Assembly (NCBI RefSeq): GCF_016908635.1
Contig: NZ_JAFBEG010000001.1
Coordinates: forward strand, 62,001-126,000
Reading direction: 5' to 3'
Length of the DNA: 64,000 nt
Source of the DNA: Sporohalobacter salinus
Lineage (GTDB): Bacteria; Bacillota; Halanaerobiia; Halobacteroidales; Acetohalobiaceae
The notes beneath the pieces were generated by a model. That model was given only the letters and a program-made list of their open reading frames with translations. It was not told the DNA's origin and did not search any database. Position 1 is the stretch's first letter, and each line of letters begins with the position of its first letter. The position numbers were made by a program, and so were the translations under genes. This document shows, piece after piece, positions 1-9,455 of this stretch.

Positions 1-4
1 AATA

Positions 5-1222
5 ATGAAGGAGAAAGTAGTTATCCTTGGAACTTTAGATACAAAAGGAGAAGAATTTAAATTTGTAAAAGAAATAGTAGAGGACAAGGGATGTGAAACA
101 ATAGTCATCGATGCTGGAGTAAAAGGAGAACCGTATTTTGAACCTGATATTTCTAGTGATAGAGTAGCAGAAGCTGGAGGTATGGCCCTTGACGAGCTAA
201 TTGAAAAGGATGATCGAGGTAAGGCTATAGATGTAATGATGAAAGGGGCAAAGAAGGTTGTTTCTGACTTATTCCAGAAAGGTGAATTGGGCGGAGTTAT
301 TAGTTTAGGAGGAAGTGCTGGAACTACTATTGGAAGTGCTGCTATGCGAGTACTTCCTGTTGGAGTACCAAAGGTATTAGTTTCTACATTAGCTTCTGGA
401 GATACACGCCCTTATGTTGGAGTTAAGGATATTATGATGATCTATTCTGTAACAGATATATCCGGTTTGAATAGTGTATCTCGCAAAATACTGTCTAATG
501 CTGCTTTTGCAATTAGTGCTATGGTAAAGGATAGTCCTCCGGAAGTTGATGAAGAAAAATCATTAGTGGCAGCAACTATGTTTGGTGTGACTACCCCTTG
601 TGTAACAAAAGTAAGAGAGTATTTAGAAGAAAAGGGATATGAAGTCCTTGTTTTTCATGCTACAGGAACAGGCGGAAAGGCAATGGAAACATTGATAGAA
701 TCTGGCTTTATAGAAGGTGTACTAGATATAACAACAACTGAATGGTGTGATGAATTAGTAGGAGGAGTTTTAAATGCGGGACCACATCGTTTAGAAGCCG
801 CTGCTAAGAATGGAATTCCTCAAGTTGTTTCTACAGGTGCTTTGGATATGGTGAATTTTGGTGGAATAGACTCTGTTCCAGAAGAGTTTAGAGATAGAAA
901 TCTTTATGAACATAATCCTTCCGTTACTTTAATGCGAACTACCAAAGAGGAAAATGAAGAATTAGGTGAGATTATAGCTGATAAATTAAATCAATCAAAA
1001 GGACCTACTGCTTTATTTCTACCTCTAAAAGGGGTTTCCCTATATGATGTTGAAGGCAAGCCTTTTTATGGTCCAGAGGAAGATGAAGCTCTATTTGAAA
1101 GTTTACGGCAGAATATCGATCAGAATAAAGTTGAATTAATTGAAAGAGAGACTGATATAAATGATGAGGAATTTGCTTTAGAAATGGCTAAAAAATTAAT
1201 TAAGTTTCTAGAAAACAAATAA
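5..1222 (+). CDS. Tm-1-like ATP-binding protein (UPF0261)
   Basis: A 405-residue protein starting at ATG 5; its ribosome site lies outside the window. The N-terminal motif [13 protein letters not shown] and the glycine-rich stretch [20 protein letters not shown] (about residues 100-120) are typical of the UPF0261 family, the ATP-binding half of the tomato Tm-1 resistance protein. No membrane segment or signal peptide is seen, so it is probably cytosolic. Its biochemical role in bacteria is not established. The next gene, 19 bp downstream, encodes the other half of Tm-1, so the two products probably work together. Family assignment is firm; function is not. Confidence 0.88.
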   Translation: MKEKVVILGTLDTKGEEFKFVKEIVEDKGCETIVIDAGVKGEPYFEPDISSDRVAEAGGMALDELIEKDDRGKAIDVMMKGAKKVVSDLFQKGELGGVISLGGSAGTTIGSAAMRVLPVGVPKVLVSTLASGDTRPYVGVKDIMMIYSVTDISGLNSVSRKILSNAAFAISAMVKDSPPEVDEEKSLVAATMFGVTTPCVTKVREYLEEKGYEVLVFHATGTGGKAMETLIESGFIEGVLDITTTEWCDELVGGVLNAGPHRLEAAAKNGIPQVVSTGALDMVNFGGIDSVPEEFRDRNLYEHNPSVTLMRTTKEENEELGEIIADKLNQSKGPTALFLPLKGVSLYDVEGKPFYGPEEDEALFESLRQNIDQNKVELIERETDINDEEFALEMAKKLIKFLENK

Positions 1223-1241
1223 TATTAAGGAGGGAATTAAA

Positions 1242-2069
1242 GTGTCAATTTCAAGAGAAGCTATATTAAAGAGATTGGATGGAGAAATTGAAGCAGGAAA
1301 TCCCATTATAGGTGCTGGAGCTGGAACCGGAATTTCTGCTAAATTTGCTGAAGCTGGCGGAGTGGATCTAATAATCATCTATAATTCCGGTAGGTATCGA
1401 ATGGGTGGAAGAGGATCTTTAGCAGGTTTGATGCCTTATGGAGATGCTAATTCAATAGTTATGGAAATGGCTAATGAAGTAATACCAATAGTAAAAGATA
1501 CTCCAGTATTAGCTGGTGTCTGCGGTACAGATCCTTTTAGATCTATGGATGTATTCTTGAAGAAATTAAAGAAAGTCGGCTTCTCTGGAGTGCAGAATTT
1601 CCCTACTGTAGGTTTAATTGATGGTAAGTTCAGACAGAATTTAGAAGAAACGGATATGGGATATGGCTTGGAAGTGGAGATGATTAGAAAAGCTAGTAAT
1701 CTAGGTTTATTTACAGCTCCATATGTCTTTGATGAAGAAGATGCTAAAGCCATGGCTGAAGCAGGTGCTGACTTATTAGTAGCTCATATGGGATTAACTA
1801 CTGATGGAAGTATTGGAGCCGAAACAGCCTTAACTTTAGAGGATAGTGCTCAAAAAGTTCAAGCTATTCATGATGCAGGAAAAGAAGTAAATGAGGATGT
1901 TAAAGTTATCTGTCATGGTGGGCCAATTGCCCAGCCTGAAGATGCTAAATATATATTGAATAATACTGAAGGAATTGTTGGATTTTTTGGAGCTTCAAGT
2001 ATTGAACGATTACCTACTGAAGAAGCTATTAAGCAACAAACAATTGAATTTAAAGATATCAAATTTTAA
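1242..2069 (+). CDS. TIM-barrel protein of the PEP-hydrolase-like family (Tm-1 C-terminal half)
   Basis: A 275-residue protein with a start GTG at 1242 behind AAGGAGGG. The opening stretch [21 protein letters not shown], the segment [14 protein letters not shown] and the C-terminal [17 protein letters not shown] match the PF09370 family (TIM-barrel signal transduction / phosphoenolpyruvate hydrolase-like), related to PEP mutase folds. It is soluble and follows the UPF0261 gene in an evident two-gene operon ended by the terminator at 2088. In plants the two domains are one polypeptide. The substrate is unknown; the name PEP hydrolase is a family label only. Confidence 0.88.
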   Translation: MSISREAILKRLDGEIEAGNPIIGAGAGTGISAKFAEAGGVDLIIIYNSGRYRMGGRGSLAGLMPYGDANSIVMEMANEVIPIVKDTPVLAGVCGTDPFRSMDVFLKKLKKVGFSGVQNFPTVGLIDGKFRQNLEETDMGYGLEVEMIRKASNLGLFTAPYVFDEEDAKAMAEAGADLLVAHMGLTTDGSIGAETALTLEDSAQKVQAIHDAGKEVNEDVKVICHGGPIAQPEDAKYILNNTEGIVGFFGASSIERLPTEEAIKQQTIEFKDIKF

Positions 2070-2087
2070 TATAATTTTGCCCCCTAT

Positions 2088-2116
2088 CCCCAGAGCTTAT
2101 TCTGGGGGTTTTTTTA
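2088..2116 (+). terminator. Intrinsic terminator after the Tm-1-like pair
   Basis: CCCCAGA and TCTGGGG pair around a 6-nt loop and run straight into a T tract, closing the first operon. Confidence 0.9.
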
Positions 2117-2239
2117 ACGGTTTAATATAAAAGCTGTTTAGTGAAAAGTTCTACTTTTATTTAATAGAGATAACTTATTACATAGAATTATATAAAATTT
2201 TCATTAAAATTGATAAAGTTTGTATTAATGCGAGATATT

Positions 2240-2268
2240 TTGGAGTGAATTATTATTTATGTTATAAT
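2240..2268 (+). promoter_or_regulatory. Possible sigma-A promoter of prdR
   Basis: A perfect TATAAT at 2263-2268 lies 78 bp before the prdR start, with a weak -35 (TTGGAG) 17 bp upstream. The -10 is convincing; the -35 matches only half the consensus. The rest of 2117-2345 is AT-rich with nothing else recognised. Confidence 0.45.
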
Positions 2269-2345
2269 AATATAATAATCTTACTTATAAAAATAATCTT
2301 TTAATATCTATTTTATTGAGATAAATCATTAATAGGAGGGAACAG

Positions 2346-4170
2346 ATGTTTTTTAGAAAGCTTAATAATTTAAAAGTAAAAGATATCATGAACCCGAAGG
2401 TAATTACTATTGATATTAATAAAGAATTGAATCTCTATAGGGTTATTTCTGAAATGTTAGAAGAAGATGTGGAACAAGTCTTAATTAAGAATGAGAAGAA
2501 GAATTCATATCAAATTTTAACTTATAAAGAGATATTACAATTGATAAATCAAAATGAGGATGAATTTATTGTATCTGAAAATGATATTAATTTTAAAAAT
2601 AAAATTTTAACAGTTAGTCCGAATGTTGAACTGATAAGAGTAAAAAAAAATAATGAAAAATAATAGTATAAGGAGATTGCCTGTTGTTTCTAACCAAAAG
2701 ATAATTGGTATTGCTCATAAAGAAAATATATTGAACTCACTTTATTTGGGAATTAAACAAATAAATAATGATTTATATAAAGTTATGGAAAATATTCATG
2801 AAGCAGTTTGTATAATTAATAAAGATAAAATAGTAGTGTGTTGGAATGATAAAGCAGAGAAATTATACGGTATAGATAAAGAGCAAATCTTATATAAATC
2901 TGTTGAAGAATTTTTTGATCATCCATTAATTGTTGAAGTGTTAAATAAAGAACAGTCAATAGGGAATGTGCATCATGCTCCTCGTAAAGGAAACCACGTA
3001 GCAATTAGTGCTGTTCCTTTATATAATAACGGAAAGTTAATAGGAGCGGTTTCGACTGAACGAGATATAACTGAAATTACTAGTCTTACTTTGAAGTTAA
3101 AAGAGACAAAGCAAAGATTAAAAAATTGTAAGAATTATGAGAATCAAGTTAAAGAAAATCAAAACATAAATAAAATTAAAAAAGGTGATGTATTTGCTGA
3201 TGTATTAGGAGAAAGTAAAGTTATTACTAAAAAAATTAATAAAGCGAAGATAGTAGCTCAAAATAATTGTAATATTTTAATTACTGGAGAAAGTGGGACA
3301 GGAAAAGAATTATTTGCCCAAGCTATTCACCAAGCAAGTACCAGAGAAGGAAAGTTTATTCCCGTGAATTGTAGTGCTATTCCGAAAAACTTATTTGAAA
3401 GTGAAATGTTTGGTTATGTAAAGGGAGCTTTTACTGGAGCTTCAGATAAGGGTAAAAAGGGAAATGTTGAATTGGCTAATAATGGAACCTTGTTTTTAGA
3501 TGAGATTGGAGATATGCCCCTTCCTATGCAGGCAAAATTGCTGAGAGTTTTACAGGAGGGTAGGATAAAAAAAGTAGGTGGAGAAGATTATATAGATGTT
3601 AATGTTAGAATAATTTGTGCAACTAATAAAAACTTGAGGAATTTAATGAACAGGGGTGAATTTCGAGAAGATCTTTTTTATAGAATTAATGTAATAAAAT
3701 TGGAATTACCTAGTTTAGCAGAACGTAAAGAGGATATTCCGGTATTATTAGAATATTTTCTTAATCAACTCTGTGAAAAGAATAATATTTCAGTTCCTGA
3801 ATTAGATTCTAAAGTATTAGCAGCTTTAATGGAATATGAGTGGGAAGGAAATATAAGAGAATTAAAAAATGTAGTTAAACATTTGGTAGCTTTTTCTGTA
3901 GATGGGAGGATTGTTTTAGACAGTTTACCAGAAAGGATATTAGATAACTTACCCTCAGATTTGATTGATAATCAAAGTAATAGTAATGAACAGTTTGAAG
4001 AGGAAGTATTTGATTTGGACAAAGTAGTTAGAGAAACTGAAATACAGAAGATCAAAAAAGCTATGAAACTTACAGATGGGAATAAGAAGAAAGCAGCAGA
4101 ACTATTAAATATACCTAGAAGTACACTTTATTATAAAATTAAACAGTATGATTTAAAGCATTTGATTTAA
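2346..4170 (+). CDS. prdR: PrdR-like sigma-54-dependent activator, reading frame broken at an A9 run
   Basis: Two frames together encode one regulator of about 607 residues. The first part starts at ATG 2346 after AGGAGGG and encodes the first CBS domain and part of the second; it stops at 2661-2663. The second part (from about 2653) finishes the CBS domain (IRRLPVVSNQKIIG), then a PAS domain, an AAA+ sigma-54 interaction domain with Walker A GESGTGKE and the GAFTGA loop, and a C-terminal Fis-type helix-turn-helix. The frames meet at nine A residues (2642-2650); with eight A the CBS domain reads through smoothly as VKKIMKNNS. Position ahead of a -24/-12 promoter and prd genes matches PrdR, the proline-responsive activator of Clostridioides difficile. 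It may be a mutation, a sequencing error or slippage. Confidence 0.85.
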
Positions 4171-4190
4171 ATATTTAGAAATGGCTTTCT

Positions 4191-4241
4191 AGCCCCTGTC
4201 AATATACTGACATATGTCAGTATATTGACAGGGGCTCTTTT
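4191..4241 (+). terminator. Perfect 46-bp palindromic terminator after prdR
   Basis: Positions 4191-4236 form a perfect inverted repeat with 23-bp arms, GC-rich at the base (AGCCCC/GGGGCT), followed by CTTTTC. It separates prdR from the sigma-54 promoter of the prd operon. Confidence 0.85.
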
Positions 4242-4248
4242 CATTATA

Positions 4249-4266
4249 GTGTTAATTTATTGACAC
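4249..4266 (+). promoter_or_regulatory. Candidate upstream activator (PrdR) site
   Basis: GTGTTAA and TTGACAC flank TTTA as an 18-bp inverted repeat with one mismatch in seven. It sits about 107 bp upstream of the -24 element, a normal distance for a sigma-54 enhancer. That it binds PrdR is inference. Confidence 0.4.
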
Positions 4267-4372
4267 AATAAGATATTTGGGAGAATAAAATTAAAATTAA
4301 TTAACAAAGAAATGTTTTCTTATCCTTATATTTCGGGGAATAAGAGGAAAATCAAAAAAATAATTAGAAGTT

Positions 4373-4388
4373 TGGCATTGAAATTGCA
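4373..4388 (+). promoter_or_regulatory. Sigma-54 (-24/-12) promoter of the prd operon
   Basis: TGGCAT-N5-TTGCA matches the RpoN consensus, with GG at 4374-4375 and GC at 4386-4387, 12 bp apart as required. Transcription would begin near 4398-4400. That leaves almost no leader for a GTG at 4402 and supports the downstream TTG start of prdC. Confidence 0.92.
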
Positions 4389-4452
4389 ACTTATAATATA
4401 AGTGAAAGATAGAACAATTATAAAAACTAAAGATAAGGAGGTGAAGACTATA

Positions 4453-5742
4453 TTGGATGTAGTTATACCATTGAAGCAACATATTGGTGCTGACAATAAT
4501 CCAATAGTGAAAAAAGGTGAAAAAATAAAAAAGGGTCAGCTCATAGCAAAGCCAGAGGAATTAGGAGCTAATGTACATGCTAGTGTAAGTGGTACTGTAA
4601 AAGAAATTAGTGAAAAATTTATTAAGATTAAAGCTGCTGAAGATCAACCAAAACAGCACGTGAAAATAGAGAAAAAGGATAGTAACTTGGAACAAATAAA
4701 AGAAGCAGGAGTAGTTGGAGCAGGAGGAGCAGGCTTTCCAACTCATCTTAAATTAGATGTAGATATAGATGGTGGAGTTGTAATAGCTAATGCAGCTGAG
4801 TGTGAACCAGTCTTAACTCATAATATAAAATTAATAAAGGAAAAACCAGAACTAATTGTTAAAGGACTTAATTATATAAAAAATATAACCAATGCTAGTA
4901 AAGGGTATATAGCCATAAAACCTAAGCATAAGGAAGCAGTAATTGCTTTAAAGAAAATTTGTATGAAGGAAGAAGATATTGAGATTAGATATTTGCCAAA
5001 TATTTATCCAGTTGGGGATGAAAAGGCAATTATAAGAGAACTTTTAGATATTGAACTAGAGCCTGGTGAATTACCAACTAAGGCAAATGCAGTTGTTCAA
5101 AATGTAGAAACCTTAAAAAACATAGTTAATGCAATAGAAAAAAGAAAACCTGTTATTACTAAAGATTTAACTGTAGGTGGAAGAGTAAAAAAAGCTACAA
5201 GTGGGAAGGTATTTTTAGATGTTCCACTGGGAGTTAAAGTTAAAGATTATATTGAAAAATGTGGAGGATATATAAAACCGCATGGTGAGATAGTATTAGG
5301 TGGACCATTTATGAATCAGTCTGGAAAGGAAGATTCTCCAGTTACTAAGACTTTAGGTGGTATATTAGTAGGTATGCCTTTTCCTAAAGAGGATAGAAAA
5401 GTAGGAATATTAGCTTGTCAATGTGGTGGAGAAGAAGACCGATTAGAAGAAATAGCTAAGAATATGGGAACAGAAATAGTAGCCAAAGAAAAGTGTAAAA
5501 GAATGATAGAGGTAAATGGTAGTTATAAATGTGAGAAGCCAGGGGTATGTCCAGGGCAATCTCAGAAAGTATTATCTCTAAAGGATAAAGGAGCAGAAGT
5601 ATTGTTAGTAGGAACATGTGATGACTGAACTAATACAGTGATGAACATAGCTCCCCGGGTGGGAGTGCCTGTATATCATAGTACAGATCATATTTTAAGA
5701 GCAACTAGTGAGTTTGGATTAATAAGAAAATTAGAGGAATAA
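4453..5742 (+). CDS. prdC: PrdC, selenocysteine-containing RnfC-like electron carrier of proline reductase
   Basis: An RnfC-like protein of about 429 residues that passes electrons to proline reductase. UGA at 5626-5628 (codon 392) interrupts the frame in the motif GTCDD-U-TNTVM; the frame then continues 37 codons to TAA 5740-5742, ending HILRATSEFGLIRKLEE. Clostridial PrdC is a known selenoprotein at this kind of motif, and a stem-loop follows the UGA. The N-terminal part carries the RnfC-type segment VVIPLKQHIGA; the glycine-rich GVVGAGGAGFPTH is the NAD(P)H/FMN-type loop, and C-terminal cysteines (ACQCGG, CKRM, CEKPGVC) may bind a cluster. I chose TTG 4453 because AAGGAGGTG at 4435-4443 precedes it and the sigma-54 start point lies only 2-4 nt before the GTG at 4402. 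Confidence 0.92.
5651..5665 (+). promoter_or_regulatory. Putative bacterial SECIS of prdC
   Basis: CTCCC pairs with GGGAG around the loop CGGGT, beginning 23 nt after the UGA at 5626-5628. Size, position inside the coding region and a G in the loop suit a SelB-binding element. Confidence 0.7.
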
Positions 5743-5767
5743 AGATTTGAGAAAGGAGGAAATAAAA

Positions 5768-7633
5768 ATGTCTATTACAGAAGAAACTGCTGAAGAACAC
5801 AAAGAAGATATAGCAGTATTATGTTGTAGAAGAGAAGAAGGAAAAGTTATTGGACCGGGAGATCTAGAGGATCCGAATATCATTCCTGAACTAGAAGCAT
5901 CTGGTTTATTAGAATTGCCAGAAAATTGTTTGAAAATAGGTGAAGTTTTGGGAGGAAAATTAGTTGAAACTGCAGATTCATTAACTCCATTAACTTCAGA
6001 CTTAGTAGAAGGAACTAAGAAAATTGAGGGTGATAAAGAAGTAGAAGAAAAAGATGAGGGGGTTGTTGATAGAGAAAGTAAAGAAGACAAGCCTTCTCAA
6101 GAAGTTATTAGAGAAACTAAGGGAAATATTGAAATTCATATTGGTGAAGGAAAAGATATAGACCTTAAAATTCCTGTGGGGGTTGGTGACAGTAGATCTG
6201 TAGTTTCTGCTTCCGAAGAAGGGGCTAGAAAAGAATGTTCTAATGTAGAAGAAGTAGAAGCAAAGCAGGAAGTTACTGAAGAAGTTAAAAAAATGCGAGA
6301 ATTGGCTAAGGAATATTATGAAATTAATAAAGTGCAACTAGGTTCTGAAACTAAAATTGATGGAAATACTTTATATATTAGAGAAGATATTTGCACAGAT
6401 GCACTAGAAGCTGATAATTTAGTATGTTCCATTGAGTTAGATATAATTAAGCCTGAAGATTATGATCAATATAGTGAGACTTTGATGGATATTCAGCCAA
6501 TAGCTACTAAAGAAGAAGGAGAGCTAGGTCAAGGAACAACTAGAGTAATAGATGGAGCAGTAATGGTTGTAACTGGAGTAGATGAAAATGGAGTACAGAT
6601 AGGAGAGTTTGGATCTTCAGAAGGAATTTTGAAGGAAAATATTATGTGGGATAGACCAGGCGCACCTGATAACGGAGATATTCTTATAAAAACTGAGGTA
6701 GTAATTAAGGAAGATACTAATATGGAGCGTCCTGGTCCTTTGGCAGCTCATAAAGCTACAGATGTAATTACTAATGAAATAAGAGAGGCTTTAAAAGAAG
6801 CAGATCAGGATTTAGCTACTAACAAAGAAGAATTTGTTCACTATAAAAAAAGTAATAGAAAAAAAGTAGTAATTATCAAAGAAATTATGGGACAAGGGGC
6901 AATGCATGATAACCTTATCTTGCCAGAAGAACCAGTAGGAGTTTTAGGAGGAGAACCTAATGTTGATTTAGGTAATTTACCAGTTGTACTTTCTCCACTA
7001 GAAGTATTGGACGGAGGGATTCATGCTTTAACTTGTATTGGGCCAGCAACTAAAGAGACTTCTCGCCATTATTGGAGAGAGCCGTTAGTTAAAGAAGTAT
7101 TAGAGGATGAAGAATTAGACTTAGCTGGAGTAATCTTAGTTGGTTCGCCTCAGGCTAATGCAGATAAATTTTATGTATCTAAAAGATTAGGTATGTTAGT
7201 AGAAGGTATGGGTGTTGATGGAGCCTTTATTACTACAGAAGGATTTGGAAATAATCATATAGATTTTGCTAGCCATCATGAACAAGTAGGTAAAAGAGAC
7301 ACTCCAGTTGTTGGAATGTCTTTCTGTGCTGAACAAGGAGCTTTAGTAGTTGGTAATAAGTATATGAAGCATATGATAGATCTGAACAAATCAGAAGGTG
7401 GAATTGAAAACGAGATCCTTGCCAATAATACTTTATGTAAAGAAGACGCTATTAGAGCAATAAGCATGCTTAAAAATGCAATTATGGGAGTAGAAGTTAA
7501 GGATCCAGAACCAAGCTATAACCATCATGTTAAAGAAAGTAATCTGGAGCTAATAGAAGAAAAAACGGAGGCAGAAATAGAAAGGGTTCCTAATGAAGAA
7601 ATTTTACCTTTAAGTGAAAGTCAGGTGGATTAA
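5768..7633 (+). CDS. prdA: D-proline reductase proprotein PrdA
   Basis: A 621-residue proprotein of the selenium-dependent D-proline reductase, which reduces D-proline to 5-aminovalerate in the cytosol. Self-cleavage between Thr422 and Cys423 in the motif HALT-C-IGPATKETSRHYW would give a large N-terminal chain and a roughly 22-kDa chain whose new N-terminus becomes the pyruvoyl group; in Clostridium sticklandii the equivalent residue is Cys421. The motif TGVDENGVQIGEFGSSEG lies in the large chain. A charged, Glu/Lys-rich segment near residues 85-170 is probably a linker. Start ATG 5768 follows GAAAGGAGG; an upstream in-frame TTG at 5747 lies before that site and is rejected. Second gene of the prd operon. 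Confidence 0.95.
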   Translation: MSITEETAEEHKEDIAVLCCRREEGKVIGPGDLEDPNIIPELEASGLLELPENCLKIGEVLGGKLVETADSLTPLTSDLVEGTKKIEGDKEVEEKDEGVVDRESKEDKPSQEVIRETKGNIEIHIGEGKDIDLKIPVGVGDSRSVVSASEEGARKECSNVEEVEAKQEVTEEVKKMRELAKEYYEINKVQLGSETKIDGNTLYIREDICTDALEADNLVCSIELDIIKPEDYDQYSETLMDIQPIATKEEGELGQGTTRVIDGAVMVVTGVDENGVQIGEFGSSEGILKENIMWDRPGAPDNGDILIKTEVVIKEDTNMERPGPLAAHKATDVITNEIREALKEADQDLATNKEEFVHYKKSNRKKVVIIKEIMGQGAMHDNLILPEEPVGVLGGEPNVDLGNLPVVLSPLEVLDGGIHALTCIGPATKETSRHYWREPLVKEVLEDEELDLAGVILVGSPQANADKFYVSKRLGMLVEGMGVDGAFITTEGFGNNHIDFASHHEQVGKRDTPVVGMSFCAEQGALVVGNKYMKHMIDLNKSEGGIENEILANNTLCKEDAIRAISMLKNAIMGVEVKDPEPSYNHHVKESNLELIEEKTEAEIERVPNEEILPLSESQVD

Positions 7634-7882
7634 GTGAATTACCCAAACCAGACTATTAAGTTTAAAGGCATAATAACAGAGGTAACTGATGGATCAGTAG
7701 CCTTGGATATAGATGGAAGATTAGGGTTTATAAAAGTGCCTAAACGAATGGTGATTTCAGATAAACCTTTAGAAATAGGTCAGTCGGTGAGTTTGAGGAT
7801 GAGTTACATTGAAGTAAAGTCAGAAAATCAAGAAGAACATGTCCAAAATTTAAGAGAATATAAAAGGAGGGAAGCAAAGTAA
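7634..7882 (+). CDS. Small CBO2463/CBO2479-domain protein of the prd operon
   Basis: An 82-residue protein whose GTG start abuts the prdA stop and whose TAA overlaps the prdB start by one base, so it is translationally coupled between the two reductase subunits. The predicted all-beta core (KFKGIITEVTDGSVALDIDGRLGFIKVPKRM) resembles the small CBO2463/CBO2479 domain that I recall being found in proline reductase operons. It has no cysteine or membrane segment. Its role is unknown; assembly or maturation of the PrdA/PrdB complex is a guess from position. Confidence 0.7.
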   Translation: MNYPNQTIKFKGIITEVTDGSVALDIDGRLGFIKVPKRMVISDKPLEIGQSVSLRMSYIEVKSENQEEHVQNLREYKRREAK

Positions 7883-8610
7883 TGAGTCAATTAACAACTG
7901 TTGAAGGGATGCAATCTGAAATATATGTACCGATTACTCCAGATCCTGTGTGGACACCTGTTGAGAAAGACCTTGAAGATATGACAGTAGCTTTGGCAAC
8001 AGCAGCTGGAGTTCACTTAAAATCACAAGAAAGATTTAATTTAGCAGGAGATTCTACTTTTAGAGAGGTCCCAGGAGATGCTTCTATAGATGAATTAATG
8101 GTAACCCACGGAGGATATGATCAAGCTGATGTAAATAAAGATATTAATTGTATGTTTCCGCTTGAAAGATTACGAGAATTAGCTGATGAAGGATTTATTG
8201 GTGAAGTTGCTTCTGTACATGCTGGTTTTATGGGAGGTGGAGGTGACCAACAAAAGTTTAAACAATCCACTGGTCCCCAAGTAGCTGAAACCTTAAAAGA
8301 AGCAGATGTAGATGCTGTTTTATTGACTGCTGGTTGAGGTACTTGTCACCGCTCTGCCGTGATTGTGCAGAGAGCGATTGAAGAGATTGGGATTCCAACG
8401 ATTATTGTTGCTGCTTTACCTCCAGTAACAAGGCAGAATGGTACTCCTAGAGCAGTATCTCCAATAGTGCCAATGGGAGCTAACGCTGGAGAACCTAACA
8501 ATTCAGAAATGCAGCGAGGAATACTTAAAGATGCCTTAGAGCAGCTAATTGAAATAGAAACTCCAGGTAAGATTGTAGATCTTCCATATGAATATACTGC
8601 TGAAGTGTAA
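7882..8610 (+). CDS. prdB: D-proline reductase selenoprotein subunit PrdB
   Basis: A 242-residue subunit carrying the catalytic selenocysteine of D-proline reductase. UGA 8335-8337 is codon 152 in the motif LLTAG-U-GTCHRSAV, where clostridial PrdB has Sec followed by GTC. The frame continues to TAA 8608-8610, ending LPYEYTAEV. Without recoding the gene would appear as two ORFs, 7882-8337 and 8359-8610, in the same frame with nothing missing between them. A stem-loop just after the UGA can serve as SECIS. The selenol attacks D-proline bound to the pyruvoyl group of PrdA. Confidence 0.95.
8350..8376 (+). promoter_or_regulatory. Putative bacterial SECIS of prdB
   Basis: CGCTCTGC pairs with GCAGAG-AG-CG (one 2-nt bulge) around a loop of about 9 nt that includes G and T. 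It starts 12 nt after the UGA at 8335-8337, inside the coding region. Confidence 0.7.
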
Positions 8611-8620
8611 AATATCAACT

Positions 8621-8644
8621 CTTCCCCTCTATTTTGAGGGGAAG
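8621..8644 (+). other. Hairpin between prdB and prdD
   Basis: CTTCCCCTC and GAGGGGAAG form a perfect 9-bp stem with a TATTTT loop. No T tract follows, so it is more likely an mRNA processing or stability element, or a partial attenuator, than a full terminator. Confidence 0.6.
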
Positions 8645-8672
8645 GGGTATATCAGTATGAGGTGAGATCTTT

Positions 8673-9437
8673 ATGACAGATAGTGAAAAGAAGCTAAGGC
8701 GGCTTGTAATTAAAAGTTTCCATATAGAGAAAGTTAAGTTTGGAGAAGAATTTAGTATTGAGGATAATATTCTTACTATTTCTAAGGCCCCTCTTGAGAA
8801 ATTAATTACAAATGAAAAATTAATTAAGGATATTGAAGTTGAAATAATCAAGCCCGAGGAGCATGATAGGTGGATCAATACAATTATGGATATTATCCCT
8901 GTTTCTACGAAGGTGTTAGGGGATTTAGGAGAAGGAATAACTTATACTTGTACCGGAGTACATGTAATGCTTACAGGAGTAGATGAAAATGGAAAGCAGA
9001 TAGCCGACTTTGGTTCTTCAGAAGGGAATTTAAAAGATAAGCTTTATTGTGGTCGGCCAGGAACTCCAGCTAAAGAAGATTTTATAATAAATGTTGATGT
9101 AACTTTAGCAGAAGAAGGAGTTAATAAGAGATCTGGTCCTACGGCAGTTCATAGGGCTTGTGATGAATTTATTCAAAAAATAAGAAAAGAATTAAAAGAC
9201 CTTGGTGGAAATGAATGTACAGAAAAGCATGTATATCATGACAAAATTTCTCCTAACAAAAAGAAAATAGCTATTATTAAACAGGTAGCCGGTCAAGGAG
9301 CAATGCATGATAATTTGATCTTACCTGAAGAACCGAGTGGTTTCAAGGGAGGAAGATCAATAATAGATTTAGGTAATATGCCAGTTATACTTACTGCTAA
9401 TGAGTATCGAGATGGTGCTCTAAGAGCAATGACTTAA
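8673..9437 (+). CDS. prdD: PrdD, homologue of the PrdA large chain
   Basis: A 254-residue protein starting at ATG 8673 behind GAGGTGA. It aligns by eye along the PrdA large chain: IIKPEEHDRWINTIMDIIPV versus IIKPEDYDQYSETLMDIQPI, TGVDENGKQIADFGSSEG, and GQGAMHDNLILPEEP. It stops with TAA immediately after AMT, the position where PrdA has ALT before its cleavage cysteine. It therefore corresponds to a pre-cut large chain that cannot generate a pyruvoyl group. It pairs with prdE, 18 bp downstream. Function is unproven; a structural or regulatory partner of the reductase is likely. Confidence 0.9.
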   Translation: MTDSEKKLRRLVIKSFHIEKVKFGEEFSIEDNILTISKAPLEKLITNEKLIKDIEVEIIKPEEHDRWINTIMDIIPVSTKVLGDLGEGITYTCTGVHVMLTGVDENGKQIADFGSSEGNLKDKLYCGRPGTPAKEDFIINVDVTLAEEGVNKRSGPTAVHRACDEFIQKIRKELKDLGGNECTEKHVYHDKISPNKKKIAIIKQVAGQGAMHDNLILPEEPSGFKGGRSIIDLGNMPVILTANEYRDGALRAMT

Positions 9438-9455
9438 AAAAGGGAGGTATTTCGC

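Noticed and set aside
4402-4452. GTG 4402 as the prdC start
   Set aside because: The sigma-54 promoter puts transcription at about 4399, leaving no leader, while AAGGAGGTG at 4435-4443 correctly precedes TTG 4453.
5747-5767. TTG 5747 as the prdA start
   Set aside because: It lies upstream of the GAAAGGAGG site that serves ATG 5768.
5731-6337. Minus-strand ORFs of 111-119 codons inside prdA
   Set aside because: Low-complexity Ser/Phe-rich translations opposite an acidic linker; no ribosome site.
8346-8878. Minus-strand ORFs across prdB and prdD
   Set aside because: They are shadows of the coding strand, lack ribosome sites and match no family.
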